A stretch of DNA of 22,987 nt from contig JADFXO010000004.1 of NCBI GenBank assembly GCA_015233485.1, positions 9,902 through 32,888 of the forward strand. The letters are read 5' to 3'. Made by a program: the position numbers and the translations under genes. The stretch comes from Nitrospirota bacterium (GTDB lineage Bacteria > Nitrospirota > Thermodesulfovibrionia > Thermodesulfovibrionales > Magnetobacteriaceae). This document shows positions 8,623 through 14,729 of the stretch, one piece after another. Each line of letters begins with the position of its first letter. Positions within the stretch are counted from its first letter, which is position 1. The notes under the pieces are model-generated. The model saw only the letters and a program-made list of their open reading frames with translations, did not search any database and had not been told where the DNA came from.

Positions 8623-9513
8623 ATGAAGCTGACAGCCCTGGCTATATTATTGATTTTTATTATGACCAGCGCCGCCTCCGCCGCTTGGGACAACGTCACG
8701 GCCTCGGCTAATAAAAACGTCGTTGCCATCGGGGAGAGTTTTATATACTCAATAACCGTAAAAAACGGCAAAGACGTGGGGTTTCCCATAGTCAATGCCG
8801 ATAACCTCACGCTGGTAAAGTCTACCCTTGTGACGCGTGGCATTTTTTTTAATAAAGAATACACCATGCAGTACGTAATGAGGGGATTTATACCCGGAGA
8901 ATATGTCTTAGGCGGCGTTAAAGTAAAGGATAAGGCCGCGGGCACGCCGAAAGAGTACAGCGTGCCGGATGTGCGCATCGCAATCCAAAGCACGCTGTTT
9001 GATAACGATACGCTGGAGATTGCCGGCATAAAAGGACCTCAGGACGTGGGCTGGCAAGGTCTGAACTGGCGGCTCATCGCGGCAGCGCTTTTAATTGCGG
9101 CCGCTGCCGCACTGATTTATTATTTAGTAAAACGAAGGAAGGCGAAAAAGGCGCTGCCCCCTCCGCCTCGCCGCGCGCATGAAGTAGCCTATGAGGCTCT
9201 TCAGAGGCTAAAAGAAAAGAACCTCGACAAGGCAGGCCTGATAAAGGAGTTTTTTAGTGAGCTTTCCTCTATCGTAAGACATTATATTGAAGACAGGTTT
9301 AAACTCAAGGCACCTGAGATGACCACAGAGGAATTCCTGCTCATGGTAAGGGATTCCGCGGAACTATCAGGCACGCACAAGGAGCTGTTGAAAGATTTCC
9401 TGAACAGGTCTGATATGGTTAAATTTGCCCAATACGGGCCGTCCTTTGATGAGATTCGGGGGAGCTTTATATCGGCACAAAAATTTGTAGATGAGACAAG
9501 GGAGTTGCCTTAA
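8623..9513 (+). CDS. Short BatD-like membrane protein
   Basis: A 296-residue exported membrane protein. It has a signal peptide (MKLTALAILLIFIM, cleavage near ASAA), then about 120 residues of beta-rich extracytoplasmic domain. One transmembrane helix (AALLIAAAAALIYYLV) is followed by a basic stop-transfer RRKAKK and a helical cytoplasmic tail with SSIVRHYIEDRF and TTEEFLLM. That tail pattern is typical of BatD/DUF4381-type proteins of Bat operons, though BatD itself is usually longer. The ATG at 8623 is chosen because it begins the signal peptide. A longer in-frame start at 8485 lies in the repeat and would place about 46 basic residues before the signal sequence. It is followed two bases later by batA. 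The probable role is anchoring or bridging the Bat complex. Confidence 0.8.
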   Translation: MKLTALAILLIFIMTSAASAAWDNVTASANKNVVAIGESFIYSITVKNGKDVGFPIVNADNLTLVKSTLVTRGIFFNKEYTMQYVMRGFIPGEYVLGGVKVKDKAAGTPKEYSVPDVRIAIQSTLFDNDTLEIAGIKGPQDVGWQGLNWRLIAAALLIAAAAALIYYLVKRRKAKKALPPPPRRAHEVAYEALQRLKEKNLDKAGLIKEFFSELSSIVRHYIEDRFKLKAPEMTTEEFLLMVRDSAELSGTHKELLKDFLNRSDMVKFAQYGPSFDEIRGSFISAQKFVDETRELP

Positions 9514-9514
9514 C

Positions 9515-10582
9515 ATGATGGCGCGCGTGATGGATTTTATTAAGGAACTGCCGTTGTTAAACGGGCTGCAATTTCACAATGGAGTTTATTTACTTGGTGA
9601 CCCGTTGGTATTGCTGCTGATTCCCATAGTGGCAGCCCTGTTTATACTGAGGCTGAGGAGTCAATTCGTGCCGGCGGTCAGGTTCTCAACGGGTACGCTC
9701 CTGCAGGACATCCCCCCTACGTTTAAGACGACGGCGTCAAAGTACCTGGTGATTTTAAGGATTCTTGCCGTTATATTGATAATTCTTGCCCTTGCACGGC
9801 CACAAAAACGCCTTGAGGAGACCACCGTTGAGACAAAGGGCATAGATATAGCCCTTGCCATTGATTTATCGACGAGCATGTTTGCGGAGGATTTTTCATA
9901 CAAAGGCAATAGACAAAACCGGCTTGACGCCATTAAGGCAGTGGTGAGGGATTTCATAAAAAACCGTGACGGCGACAGGATAGCGATGGTGGCCTTCGCG
10001 GCGAGGGCATATACGGCAAGCCCGCTGACGACAGACTATAACTATCTCCTTAAGAATCTTGACCGTATCTACATAGGGATGCTTGAGGACGGCACCGCCA
10101 TAGGAAACGGCCTCGCCGCCGCCCTTAACAGGATAAAGGACACAAAGTCACCGTCCAAAGTAGTCATACTCCTCACAGACGGCAGAAACAACATGGGGAC
10201 AATCTCTCCGATGACGGCCGCAGAGGCAGCCAGGGCGCTCAACATCAGGGTCTATACGATTGGAGCAGGCGCCAAAGGCCCTGTGCCATATCCGATGAAA
10301 GACCCCCTTGGCAATATCGTCTATCAACAGGTGGAAATCGACGTCGACGACGACACGCTTACTGATATAGCCAGACTTACCGGAGGGCAATATTTCAGGG
10401 CGACGGACTTCAGCTCATTAAGGAAAATCTACGCTGATATAGATAAACTCGAAAAGACGCGCTTTGAGGAAAAGCGGTTCTTTGAGTACAAGGAGTTTTT
10501 CCATTATTTTTTAATCGCGGCCGTGGCATTGCTCTTGCTTGAGACGGGGCTAAAGACGACCATCCTGAGGAGGATACCGTGA
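9515..10582 (+). CDS. batA: Aerotolerance protein BatA (VWA, membrane)
   Basis: A 355-residue BatA-like protein with two N-terminal membrane helices (LVLLLIPIVAALFIL and YLVILRILAVILIILAL), a von Willebrand A domain, and a C-terminal helix near FLIAAVALLLLE. The metal-binding MIDAS motif DLSTS is at 117-121, with a TSPLTTDY-like ASPLTTDY segment, GTAIGNGLA and LLTDG following. The VWA domain should face the periplasm or cytoplasm, depending on topology that cannot be settled here. The ATG at 9515 is preferred because AAGGGAG (9498-9504) lies ten bases upstream; other in-frame ATGs are 9491, 9518 and 9530. Its stop overlaps the batB start. Bat proteins are linked to oxygen tolerance and stress in Bacteroides and Leptospira, but their biochemistry is not settled. 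Confidence 0.92.
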   Translation: MMARVMDFIKELPLLNGLQFHNGVYLLGDPLVLLLIPIVAALFILRLRSQFVPAVRFSTGTLLQDIPPTFKTTASKYLVILRILAVILIILALARPQKRLEETTVETKGIDIALAIDLSTSMFAEDFSYKGNRQNRLDAIKAVVRDFIKNRDGDRIAMVAFAARAYTASPLTTDYNYLLKNLDRIYIGMLEDGTAIGNGLAAALNRIKDTKSPSKVVILLTDGRNNMGTISPMTAAEAARALNIRVYTIGAGAKGPVPYPMKDPLGNIVYQQVEIDVDDDTLTDIARLTGGQYFRATDFSSLRKIYADIDKLEKTRFEEKRFFEYKEFFHYFLIAAVALLLLETGLKTTILRRIP

Positions 10583-11583
10583 GGTTTGGGAATTATCAGG
10601 CGGCGTATCTGTTGTGGGCGGCGGCAGCGGCGGCAGTGTTTTATATACTGGCGTTTAGGGCCAGTAAAAGGGCGCTTCACAGGTTTGCAGACTCCGGCCT
10701 GTTGGGCAATTTAACTATGGGGTTGTCCCTGCAACGGCAGTATTTTAAGGCTGCCCTTGTCAGCGTGGCGGTGTTATTGTGCGTAACGGCATTAATGAGG
10801 CCTCAGTGGGGGTTTCATCTGGAGGAGGTCAAGCGCCGAGTGTCCGATATTCTGATAGCCATAGATACGTCGAAAAGTATGCTTGCCACAGACGTCAAAC
10901 CCAACCGCCTTGCACGCTCCAAATTTGCGGTACACGACTTGATTAAAAAACTCAGGGGTGACCGCGTCGGTCTTATAGGGTTCGCCGGCAAGGCATTTCT
11001 TTTTTCACCACTTACGGTTGACTATAATGGTTTTATACTTGCATTGAACGACCTGAGTGTAAATTCTATCCCAGTGGGAGGCACAGACATCGCAAGCGCT
11101 ATTGACGAGGCCATAACAATCTACAAGGATAATCCATCAAAAGACAAGTCTCTGATATTAATTACCGACGGCGAAGACCTTCAGGGCAACGCGATGGCTG
11201 CCGCCGAAAGGGCAAAAGACGCGGGGATGAGAATATATACCGTTGGAATAGGCACGCCGGAAGGAGAACTTATTCAGGTGGCTGACGAAAAAGGCGGCGT
11301 ACAATTCTTAAAAGACAGCGAGGGCAATATGATAAAATCGCGCCTTGATGAGGGCACGCTTGAAAAAATTGCCTTAACAACGGGTGGCAGCTACGTCAGG
11401 GCGGGCAACGCCGGAGTCGGCCTCGAACTCATCTATGACGAGAAACTCTCCCGCGCTGACAAAAAAGAAACAGAAGAGAAGATGGAAAGGCGCTATAACG
11501 AACGATTCCAGTACCCGCTTGCCCTAGCCCTTATTCTACTTATGATAGAGGCCCTTCTGCCAGATAGGAAGCGGACAAGATGA
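10579..11583 (+). CDS. batB: Aerotolerance protein BatB (VWA, membrane)
   Basis: A 334-residue paralogue of BatA. It has N-terminal helices (YLLWAAAAAAVFYILAF and ALVSVAVLLCVTAL), a VWA domain with an intact MIDAS DTSKS (96-100), GGTDIASAI and LILITDGED, and a C-terminal helix near the end (LALALILLMIEALL). Translation starts at GTG 10579, overlapping the batA stop as GTGA, with AGGAGG at 10568-10573 five bases upstream. Its stop overlaps the next ATG as ATGA. Two adjacent MIDAS-containing VWA proteins suggest a heteromeric assembly served by the MoxR ATPase. Confidence 0.92.
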   Translation: MRFGNYQAAYLLWAAAAAAVFYILAFRASKRALHRFADSGLLGNLTMGLSLQRQYFKAALVSVAVLLCVTALMRPQWGFHLEEVKRRVSDILIAIDTSKSMLATDVKPNRLARSKFAVHDLIKKLRGDRVGLIGFAGKAFLFSPLTVDYNGFILALNDLSVNSIPVGGTDIASAIDEAITIYKDNPSKDKSLILITDGEDLQGNAMAAAERAKDAGMRIYTVGIGTPEGELIQVADEKGGVQFLKDSEGNMIKSRLDEGTLEKIALTTGGSYVRAGNAGVGLELIYDEKLSRADKKETEEKMERRYNERFQYPLALALILLMIEALLPDRKRTR

Positions 11584-12446
11584 GAGCTGCCGGCATTATA
11601 CTCACGGCCTTGACGCTGGTCTTGCTGGCCGGCGCATCTGAGGCCGGTATATTTCAGGACGCGGGCAGCGAAGGCAACCGCCTGAATCGTGAGGGGAAAT
11701 ACGACAAGGCGATAAAAAAATACGACGAGGCCCTAAAGAAGACCCCTGACTCAGACGTACTTAATTACAACGCCGGCACGGCCTGGTACAATAAGGGGGA
11801 TTATCAGAAGGCACTCGGGCATTTCATAAAATCCATGTCAACCAAAAATCCAGCCATTGAGACACGCTCAACCTATAACGCAGGCAACTCCCAGTATATG
11901 ATTGGGAAATCCATTGAGGAAGAAAAAAATCCCTCAGAGGCCATGTCCTCATTCGAAAACGCCCTCCAATACTATAAACGGGCAATTGAACTCAATGACA
12001 CCGACACAGACGCAAGGCGTAATTACGAACTCACTAATAAAAAAATCCAGCAACTGAAAGAAAAACTAAAAAACCAAAAACCCCATGACAAAAAAGACGA
12101 AAAGAAAGACGATAAAGATAAAGGCAAAGATAAAGATAAGGATAAAGACAAAAACGGCAACGACAAGGATAAAGATAAGGATAAAGACAAAAACGGCAAC
12201 GACAAGGATAAAGACAAGGACAAAGCAAAAGACGAAAACGGCAAGGACGGCAAACAACCCAATCAGAGTACACCTACGCCGCATCCTGAAAAAACGCAGG
12301 ATATGAAAGGCACTGCCCCCCCGCCAATGTCCAAAGATGAGGCCGATATGCTCCTTGAAGGTCTGAAACAGGACAACGTCCCCCGCGGCATGATCGACGA
12401 CAGGGAAAAAAAGGGCGGCCGCCCCAATGTGCTGAAAGATTGGTAA
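11580..12446 (+). CDS. batC: Exported TPR protein of the bat operon (BatC-like)
   Basis: A 288-residue protein with an N-terminal signal peptide (LTALTLVLLAGASEA). About three tetratricopeptide repeats lie between residues 25 and 150 (EGKYDKAIKKYDEALKKTPD and NKGDYQKALGHF are typical helices). A low-complexity segment of alternating Lys and Asp (about 155-220) follows, and the C-terminus has MSKDEADMLLEGL. TPR domains bind partner proteins, so it probably scaffolds BatA and BatB outside the cytoplasmic membrane. The ATG at 11580 overlaps the batB stop. The last segment around DEADMLLEGL is also seen in BatC-type proteins. The charged linker is encoded by a tandem DNA repeat and may vary in length between strains. 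Confidence 0.85.
   Translation: MRAAGIILTALTLVLLAGASEAGIFQDAGSEGNRLNREGKYDKAIKKYDEALKKTPDSDVLNYNAGTAWYNKGDYQKALGHFIKSMSTKNPAIETRSTYNAGNSQYMIGKSIEEEKNPSEAMSSFENALQYYKRAIELNDTDTDARRNYELTNKKIQQLKEKLKNQKPHDKKDEKKDDKDKGKDKDKDKDKNGNDKDKDKDKDKNGNDKDKDKDKAKDENGKDGKQPNQSTPTPHPEKTQDMKGTAPPPMSKDEADMLLEGLKQDNVPRGMIDDREKKGGRPNVLKDW
12129..12206 (+). repeat. 39-bp tandem repeat (two units) in the batC linker
   Basis: Two consecutive 39-bp units start at 12129 and 12168, each rich in GATAAAGATAAGG and ending AACGGCAACGACAAG. A degenerate third unit follows. They encode DKDKDKDKNGNDK. Being a multiple of three, copy-number change keeps the frame. Confidence 0.85.
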
Positions 12447-12538
12447 ATGCGGGTTAATGAAAATGATGATAACAAGGCAGCAACACTTCTTAAAATACGC
12501 CATCGACAAACCAGTATGTTTGGGGGTAGAATATCATC

Positions 12539-13057
12539 ATGCAAACGCTTGAAAGGGACTTAGACTTAACGGAGATTATCAACGGGGAGGAAGTTGTGGG
12601 GCCAAGTCCATTTAGAAAACATCAGGATGTTGTTTTTAATTTAGCTGATATTATACGCCGTCACGTCAAGACGGCCAAGGCATTAGGGAAGGTTTATTTG
12701 TCCCCCCTTGATGTGATCTTTGAGGAAGGAATCAATCGGCTTCAGCCCGACATATTATTTATTAGGAATGAAAACTCCGGTATTGAGCAGGACTGGATAC
12801 GCGGAGTGCCGGACATGGTGTGTGAAATTCTATCACCAGGGACTTATAAAATGGATATGGTTGTGAAAAGAGCTGTTTATGAAAAATACAGAGTGCCGGA
12901 GTATTGGATAGTCATACCGGAATTACAGTCAATTGAGATTTTAACTATTGAAGGCGATAGGTACAAGACACACTCCATAGCGGAGATTGAAGGTATGGTT
13001 ACATCTAAGGTCATTGAAGGGTTGCAAGTCAATATCAAAGACGTTTTCGAGGACTAA
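12539..13057 (+). CDS. Uma2-family (DUF820) PD-(D/E)XK nuclease-fold protein
   Basis: A 172-residue member of the Uma2 family, a restriction-endonuclease-like fold common in cyanobacteria and environmental bacteria with no settled biological role. Diagnostic features are QPDILFI with D71, a CEILSPGT strand with E96, K110 and the YEKYRVPEYWIVIPE block (114-128). Length is close to the family norm. The ATG at 12539 is preceded by a G-run (GGGGG, 12522-12526) at a long spacing. It lies 92 bases after batC on the same strand and may be read through from that operon. No partner is evident. Confidence 0.88.
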   Translation: MQTLERDLDLTEIINGEEVVGPSPFRKHQDVVFNLADIIRRHVKTAKALGKVYLSPLDVIFEEGINRLQPDILFIRNENSGIEQDWIRGVPDMVCEILSPGTYKMDMVVKRAVYEKYRVPEYWIVIPELQSIEILTIEGDRYKTHSIAEIEGMVTSKVIEGLQVNIKDVFED

Positions 13058-13111
13058 GGGGGAATCCGCCATAATTAACCGCAAGGGACTTGCCGCCGCA
13101 TAATCATATTG

Positions 13112-13120
13112 TGGTATAAT
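13112..13120 (+). promoter_or_regulatory. Extended -10 promoter for the zinc-ribbon gene
   Basis: TGG followed by a perfect TATAAT (13115-13120) lies 20 bases before the GTG start of the zinc-ribbon gene. TTGCCG at 13090-13095 could be a weak -35 with a 19-base spacer. Confidence 0.55.
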
Positions 13121-13139
13121 AGCTGCGGGGGTGTCGTAG

Positions 13140-13421
13140 GTGAAAGAATCACAAGTAAAATGCCCTGTATGCGGCCTTGACGCGTCCTATAAATACGGGA
13201 AGACGAAAAGCGGTAAACTGCGGCGTTTATGCCTGGGCTGCGGGAGGCAGTTTTCCATCGGCGCCGTGCCTGATAAACTTAAAGACAGGCCGAAGTGCCC
13301 CATCTGTGGAAGGTCCATGCACCTGTATATGAAAAGAGAGGAAATCGTGAGATTCCGATGCTCCGCTTATCCATCGTGCCGGACCTTCCTGAAGAGACAC
13401 CCTGACAACTCAGGCCTGTGA
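13140..13421 (+). CDS. Small double zinc-ribbon protein
   Basis: A 93-residue basic protein with two zinc ribbons: C8-x2-C11 with C31-x2-C34, and C53-x2-C56 with C74-x5-C80. The first, with YKYGKTKSGKLRR before CLGCGRQF, resembles the zinc-binding N-terminal domain of IS1/IS1595-type transposases. The second resembles the C4 fingers of topoisomerase I tails (CSAYPSC). No catalytic domain follows, so it is either a free-standing nucleic-acid-binding protein or a remnant of a transposon-related gene. It starts at GTG 13140 after a GGGGG at 13127-13131, with its own promoter. Its 3' end overlaps the convergent HTH gene by 12 bases. Confidence 0.7.
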   Translation: MKESQVKCPVCGLDASYKYGKTKSGKLRRLCLGCGRQFSIGAVPDKLKDRPKCPICGRSMHLYMKREEIVRFRCSAYPSCRTFLKRHPDNSGL

Positions 13422-13790
13422 CGCCCCACTGTTTACTATTCTGTATATCTGCGAGACAGACTTATCCAGCAGCGCGGCTATCTCAAATATACTGATTTTG
13501 CTGTATATCATTGAGGCTATCGCGCGAAGCCTGATGTCTTTTATTTGTCTGATCTTTCCAATGTTGATTTTTTTGTTCATCTCCCTGACTTCCCTGAGTT
13601 CGTTCAATACCTCCTTGTAGTCGCGCATCAACACATTGTCGTCGGATGTCAATATTTCTTTCGTATGGGAATTAACCGGCAAAATCCTATCGACATATAC
13701 GCATGTCTCGTTACAGCTTATGTATTTTTTGCACCGCATACAGGATACCGCCAACGCGGCACCCTTTTTTGACACCTCATTTTCTTCCAT
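13410..13790 (-). CDS. Small Cys-motif plus helix-turn-helix protein, target of the switch
   Basis: A 126-residue protein with a Cys cluster near the N-terminus (C17-x2-C20-x5-C26-x3-C30, in CMRCKKYISCNETC), possibly a metal site. A central charged helix (VLNELREVREMNKK) follows. The C-terminal helix-turn-helix (about 98-119, ISIFEIAALLDKSVSQIYRIV) resembles sigma-region-4 or resolvase-type HTHs. The ATG at 13790 has GGAGG (13796-13800) five bases upstream. It is divergent from an S24 repressor and is expressed from a promoter overlaid by a palindromic operator. That places it where a phage carries its early regulator (cro, cII or an activator). I do not recognise a named family. It is probably a DNA-binding regulator de-repressed when the repressor is cleaved. 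Confidence 0.75.
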   Translation of the reverse strand: MEENEVSKKGAALAVSCMRCKKYISCNETCVYVDRILPVNSHTKEILTSDDNVLMRDYKEVLNELREVREMNKKINIGKIRQIKDIRLRAIASMIYSKISIFEIAALLDKSVSQIYRIVNSGASQA

Positions 13791-13805
13791 CTGTTCCTCC
13801 TTGTT

Positions 13806-13844
13806 ACGGCCTGGGGCCGTAGTCTTCGAGCCGCATAAAGGCTC
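13806..13844 (-). promoter_or_regulatory. Two hairpins in the long 5' leader of the HTH gene
   Basis: In the predicted leader of about 120 bases, GAGCC/GGCTC (13828-13844) and then ACGGCC-TGG-GGCCGT (13806-13820) can form stems. The second, very GC-rich, ends five bases before the Shine-Dalgarno sequence. A role in translation or mRNA stability is possible. Confidence 0.35.
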
Positions 13845-13919
13845 AATATTTTGCGAGTTTCACTAAATCTTATTGCCGTTGAGCTGCCGCCGGGGTGGTA
13901 GACCTCAGCCGCATACCCT

Positions 13920-13948
13920 AATATAACACATAATATATTATGTGTCAA
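13920..13948 (-). promoter_or_regulatory. Sigma-70 promoter of the HTH gene
   Basis: On the minus strand a perfect TTGACA (13943-13948) is followed by a 17-base spacer and TATATT (13920-13925), one mismatch from TATAAT. This is the best promoter in the window. Its spacer is entirely occupied by the palindromic operator. Confidence 0.85.
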
Positions 13949-13967
13949 CACATAATATTTAATTAGT
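13926..13967. promoter_or_regulatory. Tandem repressor operators between divergent genes
   Basis: O1 is a perfect 20-bp palindrome, ACACATAATATATTATGTGT (13926-13945). O2 (13948-13967) repeats its left 11 bases (ACACATAATAT) with a degenerate right half. The sites are offset by 22 bp, about two helical turns, as expected for cooperative binding of dimers on one DNA face. O1 covers the minus promoter; O2 lies just upstream of the -10 facing the repressor gene. Confidence 0.8.
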
Positions 13968-13973
13968 TTTACC

Positions 13974-13979
13974 TATAAT
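13974..13979 (+). promoter_or_regulatory. -10 element of the repressor gene promoter
   Basis: A perfect TATAAT at 13974-13979 faces the repressor gene, 84 bases before its start codon. The -35 region would fall in operator O2 and has no good match, consistent with a weak promoter that bound repressor could modulate. Confidence 0.5.
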
Positions 13980-14062
13980 ACAATTTACCTTACTCTGCTA
14001 TCGCATAAATACATGGCGAATAATGTATGTTTTGCCCCCCTTTGCGCTATCATACTCATACT

Positions 14063-14692
14063 ATGAACACGGCTATTGATGAACGCGTCAGAAATAAGAT
14101 TATCAGGATACTTCAACAGCGCAGTATCAAGCAGAAGGAACTGGCTGCAATGATTGGCGTCATGCCCCAAAACTTAAACGCCTATATGACAGGCAAACGC
14201 GGATTTGGCAAGAAAAACATCAGCCGAATCGCAAAGGCACTTGGAATCCCGGAGGAAGACTTCTACTCGGATACCAACATAAGCCACTCGAAATTAAAAA
14301 AGGCCCGAAAGGTACCTGTTATCTCATGGGTCAAGGCAGGCCTATGGCACGAGGCGGTTGACATCTTCCAACCCGGCTATGCCGATAAATGGCTCGCTTA
14401 CGATACTAAAGATGAGCACGCGTTTGGTTTACTGGTTGAAGGCAGCAGTATGGAGCCTGAGTTTAAGGCCGGCGAATTTGTTGTCGTATCCCCCTCTCTG
14501 GCCACCGTGAGCGGCGATTATGTCGTAGCTAAGTTTGGCGATGAGGTGACGTTGAAAAAATTGAAGATACTTGACGACAGCGTGCTTCTTAAACCGCTGA
14601 ATCCCGACTATGACGACATCATTATCAGCGGAAGGGACAGAAAAGACCTGAGAATTGTCGGTAAAGTTATCGCAAAGTACGTCGAATACTAG
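14063..14692 (+). CDS. Phage-type S24 (LexA/CI-like) self-cleaving repressor
   Basis: A 209-residue two-domain repressor. Residues 8-62 form a Cro/CI-type helix-turn-helix (QKELAAMIGVMPQNLNAYMTG). Residues 85-209 form an S24 peptidase domain with the Ala92-Gly93 cleavage site (WVKAGLW), nucleophile Ser129 in GSSMEPEFKAGE and general-base Lys165 in VTLKKL. By analogy with LexA and lambda CI, RecA filaments formed after DNA damage would trigger self-cleavage and relieve repression. The ATG at 14063 matches the start of the HTH homology; no Shine-Dalgarno precedes it. A longer frame from 14027 adds residues with no domain support. It is divergent from the small HTH gene and probably binds the palindrome between them, repressing that gene and perhaps itself. 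It converges on ligA. Confidence 0.93.
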   Translation: MNTAIDERVRNKIIRILQQRSIKQKELAAMIGVMPQNLNAYMTGKRGFGKKNISRIAKALGIPEEDFYSDTNISHSKLKKARKVPVISWVKAGLWHEAVDIFQPGYADKWLAYDTKDEHAFGLLVEGSSMEPEFKAGEFVVVSPSLATVSGDYVVAKFGDEVTLKKLKILDDSVLLKPLNPDYDDIIISGRDRKDLRIVGKVIAKYVEY

Positions 14693-14729
14693 CGCTGCCC
14701 ATTACCTTACCCAAAGAAGGAACATTTCT

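Noticed and set aside
12023..12273. Antisense open frames rich in LSLSLS or YPCRCRF repeats
   Set aside because: They are the complement of the Lys-Asp repeat of batC, with no ribosome site or domain.
13718..13951. 77-residue minus-strand frame across the HTH gene leader
   Set aside because: It would start upstream of or at the promoter TTGACA and runs out of frame into the HTH gene; composition is non-protein-like.
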